64,000 bases of DNA from Candidatus Ribeiella danica (GTDB lineage: Bacteria > Chloroflexota > Chloroflexia > Chloroflexales > Roseiflexaceae), in contig JADKFS010000002.1 in the NCBI GenBank assembly GCA_016717335.1, positions 765,291 to 829,290 on the forward strand, read 5' to 3'. The position numbers were made by a program, and so were the translations under genes. Shown here piece by piece: positions 17,552 through 26,117 of the stretch. The notes under the pieces are model-generated. The model did no database searches, was not told the DNA's origin, and saw only the letters and a program-made list of their open reading frames with translations. Position 1 is the stretch's first letter. Each line of letters starts with the position of its first letter.

Positions 17552-18772
17552 TCATCTCGCCAGATCCTCCATCACCTCGTCGTAGCGCGGCGCCATGCGG
17601 CTCCAGTCGTACTGCGCCGCGACTCCACGGAAGTCGCGCGCCTTGAGCGCGGGCAGGTCGCCGATGGCGGCGGCCAGCTTGTCGACCAGGTCGTCATGGC
17701 CGTCGTACAGGCAGGCGGCGTGATGCTCGGGCGGCAGCAGCTCGGGGTAGCTCAGGCGGCGCGGCAGGATCGGCGCGCAGCCGCAGTACATCGCCTCGAC
17801 CACGCCGATGCCGAAGAACTCCTGGATGGCGGTGCTGACGACGATATCGGCCTGGCGCAGCCGCGCCGCGTAGGCCGCCGTGTCGGGCGCGTAGCCCCAC
17901 GCCAGCGCGCGCTCGCCCAGATCGGCCCGCGCCGCCAGAAAGTTCGGCTCGTTCGGGTCGACGTGCTCGCCGGCCACGATCACCCGGAAGTCGACCCCGC
18001 GCGCGTCCAGCTCCCGCAGCGCCGCGAAGAACGCCTCGGGCCCCTTGTCGTACTCCCAGCGGCTGTTCCACAGGATCGCTGGGGCAAGGGGCTTGGGGCT
18101 TGGGGCTTGGGCCGAGGTCTGGCCGACAAATCCCAAGTCCCTAGTCCCTTGCCCCTCACGATCGAGCCGAGATAATTCAATCCCCGGCGGCAGCACCCGC
18201 GCCTTCGCGGCGATCCCCTCGACCAGATCAAGCTCGCGGTGGTCGTGGTAGCGCCCCAGCAGGCCCGGCAGCGCATCGAGGAAGGCGCGCCGGTGGAAGC
18301 CCGAGTTGAACAGCAGCGCGTCCGCCGCCAGCGCGCCGGTATAGTTGATCCACGGGAACGCCAGGTCGCGCTGGCGCCCGGCCGGCAGCGGGTAGGTCAG
18401 CTGGTTCTCGTGGAAGTACAGCGCCACCGGTACCCCGGCGGTCAGGTCGCGCGTCAGCCCCAGGAACGTCGCCAGGTCCAGCATGTCGGTCGCGAGGATC
18501 AGGTCGTACCCTGACACGGTGACCGGGTGAGGGGGTGACCAGGCGACAGCCTCTATCTGACGCTCGTGTGCTTGTCTGCTCGTCTCCTCGTCCCCAACAC
18601 GCGCGCGAAGCATACGCGCCAGCGTCACCGCCGCGCCGCGCATGCGCCAGCGCCAGCCCCCGGCGATCGGCAGGCTCATGAGCGTTATGTCGTGCCGGCT
18701 GTGGCGCGCGTAGCCCTCGGCCACCGCCGCGTGCGAGCCGCCGTGAAACGGGTTGAGAAACAGGATTCGCAT
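17552..18772 (-). CDS. Probable tRNA-queuosine alpha-mannosyltransferase (DUF3524/GTDC1-like)
   Basis: The 406-residue product begins MRILFLNPFHGGSHAAVAEG and continues with HDITLMSLPIAGGWRWRMRG, DMLDLATFLGLTR, YFHENQLTYPL and FNSGFHR, the signature of the DUF3524 family (vertebrate member GTDC1/QTMAN, which mannosylates queuosine in tRNA-Asp). The C-terminal GT-B half has NSRWEYDKGPE, VSTAIQEFFGIGVVEAMYCG (donor-site E-x7-E-like) and PRRLSYPELLP. Two stretches do not belong to the fold: residues about 58-87 and 206-231 are encoded by DNA identical in type to the intergenic GGTGACC/GACGAGGAG and CCCAAGTCCC/GGGGCTTGG repeats (see 29512-29746), inserted in frame. The substrate is inferred from the family only; no queuosine genes are nearby. 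Confidence 0.8.
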   Translation of the reverse strand: MRILFLNPFHGGSHAAVAEGYARHSRHDITLMSLPIAGGWRWRMRGAAVTLARMLRARVGDEETSRQAHERQIEAVAWSPPHPVTVSGYDLILATDMLDLATFLGLTRDLTAGVPVALYFHENQLTYPLPAGRQRDLAFPWINYTGALAADALLFNSGFHRRAFLDALPGLLGRYHDHRELDLVEGIAAKARVLPPGIELSRLDREGQGTRDLGFVGQTSAQAPSPKPLAPAILWNSRWEYDKGPEAFFAALRELDARGVDFRVIVAGEHVDPNEPNFLAARADLGERALAWGYAPDTAAYAARLRQADIVVSTAIQEFFGIGVVEAMYCGCAPILPRRLSYPELLPPEHHAACLYDGHDDLVDKLAAAIGDLPALKARDFRGVAAQYDWSRMAPRYDEVMEDLAR

Positions 18773-18785
18773 AGGGTACAGTGTA

Positions 18786-19495
18786 CTACATCTTTCCGGG
18801 GCGCTGCGCCCCCGGCCCCCGCCAGGAGTCTTTCCGGGGCGCTGCGCCCCCGGCCCCCCGCCCGGGGGAACCCACGCCGGTTCGTGTGGCTGGCGCCAGC
18901 TGTTTTCCGGGGCGCTGCGCCCCCGGCCCCCCGCCTGGTCAGCTTGTCAGCTTGTCGTCTTTTCTCCGGGGCGCTGCGCCCCCGGCCCCCCGCCTGGTCA
19001 GCTTGTCAGCTTGTCGTCTTTTCTCCGGGGCGCTGCGCCCCCGGCCCCCCGCCCGGGGGAACCCACGCCGGTTCCCCCGGCCCCCCTCCGGCAAGTGATG
19101 CCGCACCAGCTGCAAGCATTGTGGCGCATGCCCAGTACCCTTCGGTGGGCGCGAGTTGCAACCCGCCGCGCCTGGATTCCGCCGGGCATGCGCGTCAGGC
19201 ATCGCAAGAGAGACGGCGTTGCTTTTGGGGTCCAGGGGCGAAGCCCCGGCCGGGGGGCGGCGGGGGTGGCGGCCCACCCCCGCCCGCGGGGGCACGGGGG
19301 GCGCGCAGCCCCCCGACAGCGGTGTGCGCGCCAAGAGCGCCTGGATTCAGCCAGGCATGCGCGCCAGGCATCGCAAACGAGGCGGCATTCTTTTGGGGTC
19401 CAGGGGCGCGAGCCCCGGCCGGGGGGCGGCGGGGGTGGCGGCCCACCCCCGCCCGCGGGGGCGCGGGGGGCGCGCAGCCCCCCGAAGGGCGCGGG
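18786..19495. repeat. Modular GC-rich repeat, copy 2 (forward)
   Basis: The same modules as at 4863-5530 recur in order: five cores of CCGGGGCGCTGCGCCCCC with GTCAGCTTGTCAGCTTGTCG spacers, the GGAACCCACGCCGGTTCCCC module, then two third modules (GGGGTCCAGGGGCGAAGCCC and GGGGTCCAGGGGCGCGAGCC) each with about 30 bp such as AGGCATGCGCGCCAGGCATC before it. It separates the mannosyltransferase start from the IS4-type insertion. No gene is seen. Confidence 0.85.
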
Positions 19496-19506
19496 GGGTC
19501 GACACC

Positions 19507-20697
19507 CTCAAAGGGTATCACCTCATGCGACGATTACAGGTACAATAGCAGCACCACCGGTATCGCTTGCGTGTAACTGCTCAGGCGCTCCTTCCAGGCC
19601 ACGCCGATCTGGAACAGACTGTATTTCCAGCGCGCGCGGGGCCGTCGTCGACCAGGCTGCGATAGCCGCGCTTGACGACCCAGCGCCCAACCGCCACCAG
19701 CCACAGGTAGGCGATCACCAGCGGCAGCAGCAGGCGCGCAAAGCGCTCACGGTCGCTCACGCCGCTCTCGTCCAGGTGAGCCCCGCTCTGCCAGTCCCGG
19801 AAGACCGTCTCAATCCACATGCGCCGACTGCCGCGCCGATAGGTCTGCCAGGTCGCCGGCAGATTAGTCATCACCGCATGCACGATCGGCTTGCCATCGT
19901 CATCCTTGGCCCACCAGGCCAGGATATTCACCGGCCCCTGATGCTCCTCGGTCAGATAGACCCCGTTGAGATAGGCGACACTGTCCCGATTGGGCAGCCA
20001 GGTGACCAACGCCGTGGCGGTACCGTCGGGCGTGAGCGCCACAGGTGCGTCCAGGTACCCCCGAGCATACCATCGTGGCCCTGCTCGCGCAGCCAGGCGA
20101 ACAACGCCTGGCTGCAGAATGCACTGTCGCCGTGGATGCTGACCCGCACCCGTTCGGGCAACAGCGCCAGGGCTTGAGCCAGCAGCGCTTGCTGATCGGC
20201 CAAGCCGCTCTGGCCACGATGGTCCAACGCGAGCCAGGCCAGTGGAAGCGAGCGACGGCGAAAGCCGATGCTCACGACCAAGATGTTATGCGTATCGCGC
20301 AACAGCACGCGATCGATCAGCAGTTGCACCCGCTGGCCTTGAGGCCATGCAAGGCGGCTGGCCAGCGGCTGATAGTGCTCGGCCTGGGTCAGGCGCTCGT
20401 TATCCAGCAAGCGCCGGATGCGCTGCTCTTTGGCGGCTGGGTGGTGTCCAAGGGCATCGAGCGGGCGATCTTGCCGATCTGGGCCGAGACGCTCTGGCCA
20501 ATCGCGACCACGACCAGGGCCAGAGTCCGATTGGCTGCCCGCGCCGCGGTCAGATGGGTGGTGAGCGATTGGCGCGTGGTATCACAAGGGTGAGGTGGGC
20601 ATGGATTCCTCCTTGGGCTGATCAGGTCTTGGCACGCGTGATCATACCAAAGGATGGCGTCCTGTCCACCTCCATGTGTCAAGTGAAACCCTTTGAG
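19507..20697. mobile_element. IS4-type insertion sequence with 11-bp target duplication
   Basis: Ends are CTCAAAGGGTATCACC (left) and its imperfect reverse complement GTGAAACCCTTTGAG (right). GGGTCGACACC is present directly on both sides (19496-19506 and 20698-20708), an 11-bp target duplication of the length usual for IS4-like elements. The uninterrupted form of the target is present in a paralogous repeat at 21085-21100 (AGGGAATCGACACCCGCGGG). The transposase inside is broken. Confidence 0.9.
19550..20640 (-). pseudogene. IS4-family transposase, frameshifted
   Basis: Pieces of one transposase lie in at least three frames on the minus strand: TTHLTAARAANRTLALVVVA (from about 20590), RVQLLIDRVLLRDTHNILVV with SIHGDSAFCSQALFAWLREQ (to about 20060), then VNILAWWAKDDDGKPIVHAV with RRMWIETVFRDWQSG, and finally a C-terminus RWKYSLFQIGVAWKERL ending in VVLLLYL at about 19550. 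IHGDSAF and IETVFRDWQSG match the Asp and the Y/R-x-E-x-K regions of IS4 transposases. Breaks fall near 20410, 20050 and 19645. Whether they are true mutations or indel errors in GC-rich runs is open. Confidence 0.8.
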
Positions 20698-20708
20698 GGG
20701 TCGACACC

Positions 20709-21180
20709 CGCGGGGGCACGGGGGGCGCGCAGCCCCCCGACAGCGGTGTGCGCGCCAAGAGCGCCTGGATTCAGCCAGGCATGCGCGTCAGGCATCGCAA
20801 ACGAGGCGGCATTCTTTTTGGGGTCCAGGGGCGAAGCCCCGGCCGGGGGGCGGCGGGGGTGGCGGCCCACCCCTGCCCGCGGGGGCACGGGGGGCGCGCA
20901 GCCCCCCGACAGCGGTGTGCGCGCCAAGAGCGCCTGGATTCCGCCGGGCATGCGCGTCAGGCATCGCAAGAGAGACGGCGTTGCTTTTGGGGTCCAGGGG
21001 CGCAGCCCCGGCCGGGGCGGCGGGGGTGGCGGCCCACCCCCGCCCGCAGGGGGCGCGGGGGGCGCGCAGCCCCCCGAAGGGCGCGAGGGAATCGACACCC
21101 GCGGGGGCGCGGGGGGCGCGCAGCCCCCCGAAGGGCGCGGGGCTGCCGCCCCGCACAAAGATCCCGCGCTGGACAGCGCC
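20709..21180. repeat. Modular GC-rich repeat, third modules in tandem
   Basis: Two full third modules (GGGGTCCAGGGGCGAAGCCC, GGGGTCCAGGGGCGCAGCCC) and three to four extra GGGGGGCGCGCAGCCCCCCG elements follow each other, with ATCGACACCCGCGGGGGCGC joins. It is the continuation of copy 2, displaced by the IS4-type insertion. Confidence 0.85.
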
Positions 21181-21280
21181 TGTAATGGGGCTGTAATTTG
21201 CGCGTCTTGCCGCCATGCGCGCCACGTAGCACCATGATACGGGACACTATTGCTCCGCCCCTCAGCCCGTGGAGAACGTC

Positions 21281-24200
21281 ATGGTCGCTTTCAATGTCGT
21301 CGGACGCCTTCGCCAGCAGAACGACCTGGCAGCCTACCGCCGCAAGCTATCGAGCGAGATCGGGCAGGATTTCATGCTGCGCCTGCTGCCGGCCCTGGCC
21401 GACCTGCCCTTGAGTATCGTCGGCGCGGATGGCGCGCCGCGCGGCCTGAGCGATGCCATCCGCTCGGCCCAGCGCATCACCCTGGCCGGCCCATCGGGCA
21501 GCGGCCGCCGCCTGGCGCTCCAGCAGTGGGCGCTGCGCTGGGCCGCCGACAAGGAGCCCGGCGCGCCGGCCCCCGTGCTGCTCGCGCTGCCGCTCATCGA
21601 CGACGGCGTCTCGCTGCCCCAGCGCCTGCTGACCGAGTGCATGCCCGCGATCGAGAGCTCGCCCGAGCTGCGGCCGGCCCGCGATACCCGGCCGCTCTTT
21701 CGGCGCGTCGCCCCCGCCGCGGCGGCAGACGAGCGAGCGCCCGATTATCTGCTGCTGATCCACGGCTGGGAGGAGCTGGCGCCAGAGCGGCGCGAGCTCT
21801 GGCGCGCCGCGCTGCTCGCGATCGCGGAGAGCTCGCCGACCACGCGCCTGGCGGTCGCGCTGCCGCCGGAGGAGCCGCCGTGGCCCTCATATATGCCCCT
21901 GCGCCTCGCGCCGATCTCGCCCGAGCTGCTCGCCGGCTGGGTCGAGCGGCTCGCGCCGGCCGCGAGCCACGATCTGCTCCAGAAGGCCCTCGCGCCAGCC
22001 GGGCCGCTGCGCGCGCTGGCCGGGCGGCTGTTCGAGATCGCCCTGCTGGCCTGGCTTGCGCCGCGGGCCGGCCTGCCGAAGACGCGGGCCGGCCTGTACG
22101 CCGAGGCGCTGGCGAGCGTGGTTGGCCTGCAGGGCGAGCGGCTGGACGCGGCGCCGGCGGTGCTGGAGCTGCAGCTGCTGGCGGCCTACGACGAGCGGCC
22201 GGCCAAGCTCGCCACCGAGCTGATCGTGCCGGGCGCCGGCGGCGCGCTGCACTTCATCCACCCGCAGGTCCGGCGCTACATGGCCGCGCGCCAGGTCGTC
22301 GCCGAGGCGCAGTACGGCCTGCTGCGCCAGGTCGACGCGGATGAGCGGGCCGAGCTGGCCCTGCTGATCGCGACGATGATCGAGGACCCCGGGCCGCTGT
22401 TCGCGGCGCTGTGGGGCCAGGGCGAGCTGCGCGTCAGCGATCTGCTCACGCTGGGCCGCTGCCTGAGCGAGCGCGCGCCGCGCAGCCCCTCGTGGGCGCT
22501 CCGCGTGGTCGCCGCGCTGGCCCAGCTCGCCCGCGCCGGCGCGCCGGCCCAGCGCGAGGAGGCCCGCCGCCTGCTGGACGCCTGCATGCCGGCGCTGGAC
22601 ACGGCGCTGCCGTCCGCCGCAGGCGCCGGCGCGCCGGCGCACCAGTTTCTCATCCGGCTGCTCGGTCTCCTGCCGGATGAGCAGGCCGCCCGGCGCATGC
22701 TCCAGCTGGTCGTCGACGAGGCAGCCGCCGAGCCCTTCGTCTGGACGATCGCCGACCAGCTGCTCGCGCGCATGGCCTCCGGCGAGGTCGCGCTCGATCC
22801 GCCATCCGGCGCAGCCGCGCTGGCCCGCTGGATCTACCTGCAGGCGATGCGGCCGGGGGCGCAGCGCCAATCGCTCGACCCGGCGCTCGCCGTGCCCGCG
22901 CTGCAGGCGCTGGGCGCCTCCGGCGCCGGCGAGACGCGCATGCTCCAAACGGCAGCGGCGCTGCTTGAGGATCTCAGCCAGCCGCCGCAGACCCGGCTGG
23001 CGGCGCTAGATCTGCTCGCCCCGATCGACCAGCCCGCCGCGCTGACCATCCTTGAGCGCGCCAGCGACGACCCGAACACGGATATCCGGCGCGCCGCGCT
23101 GATCGGGCTGAACCAGCACGACCTCGAGCGCGCCGCCGTAGCGCTCGGCCGCGCCTCGCTCGACGAGACGGCGCCCTGGGATCTGCGCCTGATCGCGATC
23201 CAGCAGCTGGGCGACCACATCCCGCGCGGCGCGGGGCAGCTGCTCGAGCGCTGCGCGCTCGACCCGGCGCTGCCGCTCTACGCGCGGCTGCAGGCGGTCG
23301 TGGCGCTCGGCTGCCACTCGGGCGGCCGGCAGCACCTGCTGCAGCTGTTCGACAGCGGCGAGGCGCACGTCGAGGTTCGGGCCGCGGCGGCGCGCACGCT
23401 CGGCGCCGCCGGCCACGCCGACACAGCCGGCGATCTGCTGCGGCTGCTCGAAAGCCTGCGCACCGACCCGGCGATCGTCGAGGGGTGCTGCGATGGCCTG
23501 GGCGCGCTGCGCGACCGCGAGGCCTGCGGCGCGCTGCTCCGCCTGATCGACCGGCCTGGCCAGGACGTCGCGCTGACGCTGGCCGGGCTGCGCGCGCTGG
23601 CTCAGATCGCCGACCCTGCGTCGGCCGAGCCGATCAGCCGCCTGCTCGGCCCCGGCGCGCTGCAGCGGCTCCAGCACAATCTGCAGCCGCGCCTGCTTCA
23701 GCAGCGCGTCGACGCCTGCGTCGACGACCCCGCGCTGCCGCGGCCGATCGCGCGCCGGCTCGCGCTGGTGCTGGCCGCGAGCCCCACGCCCGAGTCGCGC
23801 CCGACCACGCTGGCCGAGTTTCTGGCCGGCGAGGCCGACCATGTGCAGATCGGGGCGGCCCATGCGCTCGCCGCGATCGGCGGCAACGCCGCGCGCGCCG
23901 CGCTGCTCGCCGCGCTGCTCGACGACGTGGCCGGCGACGCGACAGCCGAGGTCATCGCCGCGCTCGCCGACGTCGAGGGGCCGCAGAGCGTCGAGGCGCT
24001 CGGCTACCTGCTCGACGCCCAGGGCCACAACCCGCTGACCGGCTGGCTGGTCGTGCGCCGGCTCACCGAGCACCCGGCCGGCGAAGCCCTGATGCTGCGC
24101 GCCCTGCTGCGCGACGACATCAACGTCTTCACGCGCGGCGCGCTGGCCGAGGGGCTGGGCCAGCGCAAGGCGCTGGCCGCGCTGCCGGCCCTGCGCCAGA

Positions 24201-25156
24201 TCGCCGACGACCACGACGCCGATCCGCACCTGCGCTCGCAGGCGCTGCTGGCGATCGGGCTGCTGGCCGACCATTCCACCGAGACGACCCTGCTCCGGCT
24301 GATCGCCGATCCGCGCGAGGAGCCGTCGCTGCGCGGCCTGGCGGCCGCGCAGCTGCCCGCCGACCTGGCGGCCGACGGGCGCCACCAGCTGCGCGACGTG
24401 CTGCGCTCGGAGCGGCCGCCGGCCGATCTGGTGATCGGCGCGCTCAAGGCGCTCGGCCGTGCGCACGACCGCGAGGCCGTGCTGCTGATGCTGCGATACG
24501 CCCAGGACGAGGCGCCCGCGGTGGCGCAGGCCGCCATCGCCGCGCTGACCGAGCTGGGCGACGGCAGTATCGCCCCAATGCTGGTGCGCATCACCCAGCA
24601 GCCCAGCGCCGACCACGCGCTGCGCCTGCAGGCCGTCGGCGCGCTGCTGCGGATCGGCGGCGCCAGCTACCGCCCGCTGCTGCGGACCTACCTGAACCAG
24701 GGCGCGCTGCCGTACCGGCTGCTGGCGCTGGAGCAGCTGATCGACGCGGGCACGCCGGCCGACGAGCTGCTTGAGCTGCTCGTCAGCCCAGGCTGGCCGC
24801 AGGCGCTGCGGCTGCGCCTGCTCGACCACTTCGCCGGCGCAGCCGCAGCGGCGCCGACCCTCGCCCGCATCCTCACAGCCGAGGACGACGATCTGCAGCT
24901 GCGCGCTCTGGCCGCCGAGGCGCTCGGCCGCCTGCGCTGGGAGCAGGCCGGCCCGACGCTGATCGGACTGGCCCTGCGCGCGCAGACCCCGGCCGCGCTC
25001 CGGCAGCGCTGCATCGCGGCGCTTCACGCGATCGGTGGAACCGACGCCTGGGGCGCGATCAGCCGCCTGGCCGAAGATGTAGCCCAGCCCGCCGAGGTCC
25101 GCGACAGCGCGCTGCGCGCCCTGCGCCACGCCGACGCCGACGAGTCGCTCCGTTGA
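21281..25156 (+). CDS. HEAT-repeat protein with N-terminal degenerate NACHT-like P-loop domain
   Basis: The product is 1291 residues. Residues 69-77 read AGPSGSGRR, a P-loop in which the usual Lys is Arg, and 157-166 read LLLIHGWEEL, a Walker-B-like strand of NACHT/STAND type (IHGWEEL for LLDGLDEL). From about residue 430 the rest is helical: tens of Ala/Leu-rich HEAT/PBS-lyase-like units, e.g. ALIGLNQHDLERAAVALGRA, AAAARTLGAAGHADTAGDLL and AAQLPADLAADGRHQLRDVL. That makes a scaffold of STAND-regulator build, though ATP hydrolysis is doubtful. I chose ATG 21281 (GTGGAG 7 nt upstream); GTG 21269 adds four residues. It is followed closely by the response regulator at 25255, so a shared signalling role is plausible. 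Confidence 0.85.
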   Translation: MVAFNVVGRLRQQNDLAAYRRKLSSEIGQDFMLRLLPALADLPLSIVGADGAPRGLSDAIRSAQRITLAGPSGSGRRLALQQWALRWAADKEPGAPAPVLLALPLIDDGVSLPQRLLTECMPAIESSPELRPARDTRPLFRRVAPAAAADERAPDYLLLIHGWEELAPERRELWRAALLAIAESSPTTRLAVALPPEEPPWPSYMPLRLAPISPELLAGWVERLAPAASHDLLQKALAPAGPLRALAGRLFEIALLAWLAPRAGLPKTRAGLYAEALASVVGLQGERLDAAPAVLELQLLAAYDERPAKLATELIVPGAGGALHFIHPQVRRYMAARQVVAEAQYGLLRQVDADERAELALLIATMIEDPGPLFAALWGQGELRVSDLLTLGRCLSERAPRSPSWALRVVAALAQLARAGAPAQREEARRLLDACMPALDTALPSAAGAGAPAHQFLIRLLGLLPDEQAARRMLQLVVDEAAAEPFVWTIADQLLARMASGEVALDPPSGAAALARWIYLQAMRPGAQRQSLDPALAVPALQALGASGAGETRMLQTAAALLEDLSQPPQTRLAALDLLAPIDQPAALTILERASDDPNTDIRRAALIGLNQHDLERAAVALGRASLDETAPWDLRLIAIQQLGDHIPRGAGQLLERCALDPALPLYARLQAVVALGCHSGGRQHLLQLFDSGEAHVEVRAAAARTLGAAGHADTAGDLLRLLESLRTDPAIVEGCCDGLGALRDREACGALLRLIDRPGQDVALTLAGLRALAQIADPASAEPISRLLGPGALQRLQHNLQPRLLQQRVDACVDDPALPRPIARRLALVLAASPTPESRPTTLAEFLAGEADHVQIGAAHALAAIGGNAARAALLAALLDDVAGDATAEVIAALADVEGPQSVEALGYLLDAQGHNPLTGWLVVRRLTEHPAGEALMLRALLRDDINVFTRGALAEGLGQRKALAALPALRQIADDHDADPHLRSQALLAIGLLADHSTETTLLRLIADPREEPSLRGLAAAQLPADLAADGRHQLRDVLRSERPPADLVIGALKALGRAHDREAVLLMLRYAQDEAPAVAQAAIAALTELGDGSIAPMLVRITQQPSADHALRLQAVGALLRIGGASYRPLLRTYLNQGALPYRLLALEQLIDAGTPADELLELLVSPGWPQALRLRLLDHFAGAAAAAPTLARILTAEDDDLQLRALAAEALGRLRWEQAGPTLIGLALRAQTPAALRQRCIAALHAIGGTDAWGAISRLAEDVAQPAEVRDSALRALRHADADESLR

Positions 25157-25254
25157 AACAGGAAGCGCGCTCGGCCAGCTCCACGCGCAGCCCGCACGGA
25201 GCACCCCACCGATTCGAGCCGAGTTTCGGGCGACCGAGACGAGAGGTGAGCGCA

Positions 25255-26109
25255 ATGACAACAATCATGATCGTCGACGATGAGCCGGCGATTGGCAAGC
25301 TGCTGCTCTATCAGCTGGCCGGCTTCGGCTACCAGGTGAGCTACGTCCAGGACGGCATCGAGGCGCTGCAGCGCCTGCCGGCCACCCGCCCCGACCTGGT
25401 GCTCCTCGACGTGATGATGCCGCTGATCAGCGGATGGGAGGTCTGCCGCCAGATCCGCGCGTGGTCGGCCGTGCCGATCATCATGCTGACCGCCAAGGGG
25501 GCCGACTCGGACATTGTCGCCGGCCTGAGCGCCGGCGCCGACGATTATCTCACGAAGCCGTTCAGCATGGCCCAGCTGCACGCGCGGATCGAGGCCGTGC
25601 TGCGCCGCGCGCAGCCCGCCGGGCGCGCCCCAGCGCTGGCGCGGCCGGTGTCGCGCGTCGACCCGCACCTCGACGTCGAGGCGCCGGCGGCCGCGCCGGT
25701 CGACGTGGCGGCCGCGCCGGAGACGGATCAGGGCGCGCCGCCGCCGGCGCCTGCCCGCGCGCCGAAGCCGGCGAAGGCGCCGCCGATCGGCCAGCTGATC
25801 CGCGACGCGCGGCAGCTCAAGGGCCTGACGCTGCACGAAGTCGAGCAGGAGAGCAAGATCCGCTGGGAGTTTCTGCAGGCGGTCGAGCAGGAGAACTGGG
25901 CCTACCTGCCGCCCAAGCAGCGGCAGAGCATCGTGGCGGCCTACGCGGCCTACCTGGGGATCGAGCCCGCGGCGCTGGCCGGCCGCCGCAGATCCCAGCG
26001 TGTCCGATCCGGCTCGCCCTATCTTGTGGCCGCGCTCGTGCTGCTGATCGCGCTGGCGGTCGCGGCGATCTACCTGATCGGGGCAGGGCTCGTCGCGCTG
26101 CCGTGGTGA
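25255..26109 (+). CDS. Membrane-anchored response regulator with RodZ-type HTH
   Basis: The 284-residue product has a CheY-like receiver (1-120) with D8/D9 in MIVDDEP, phospho-acceptor Asp52 in LVLLDVMMP and Lys101 in YLTKPFS. A Pro/Ala-rich linker (about 125-178) leads to a RodZ/HTH_25-type helix-turn-helix (IGQLIRDARQLKGLTLHEVE, then ENWAYLPPKQRQSIVAAYAA) and a single C-terminal transmembrane helix (about 258-280, LVAALVLLIALAVAAIYLIG). The start has GAGAGGTGAG upstream. The combination REC + RodZ HTH + membrane helix is unusual; by analogy to RodZ it could sit at the membrane and bind the cytoskeleton, not DNA. It lies 98 bp after the HEAT protein and ends 8 bp from the convergent ATPase gene. 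Confidence 0.9.
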   Translation: MTTIMIVDDEPAIGKLLLYQLAGFGYQVSYVQDGIEALQRLPATRPDLVLLDVMMPLISGWEVCRQIRAWSAVPIIMLTAKGADSDIVAGLSAGADDYLTKPFSMAQLHARIEAVLRRAQPAGRAPALARPVSRVDPHLDVEAPAAAPVDVAAAPETDQGAPPPAPARAPKPAKAPPIGQLIRDARQLKGLTLHEVEQESKIRWEFLQAVEQENWAYLPPKQRQSIVAAYAAYLGIEPAALAGRRRSQRVRSGSPYLVAALVLLIALAVAAIYLIGAGLVALPW

Positions 26110-26117
26110 GGCGCCAG

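Noticed and set aside
23006..25264. A 752-residue minus-strand frame opposite the HEAT-repeat gene
   Set aside because: Antisense shadow with Arg/Gln/Ala composition; the HEAT frame spans it on the plus strand.
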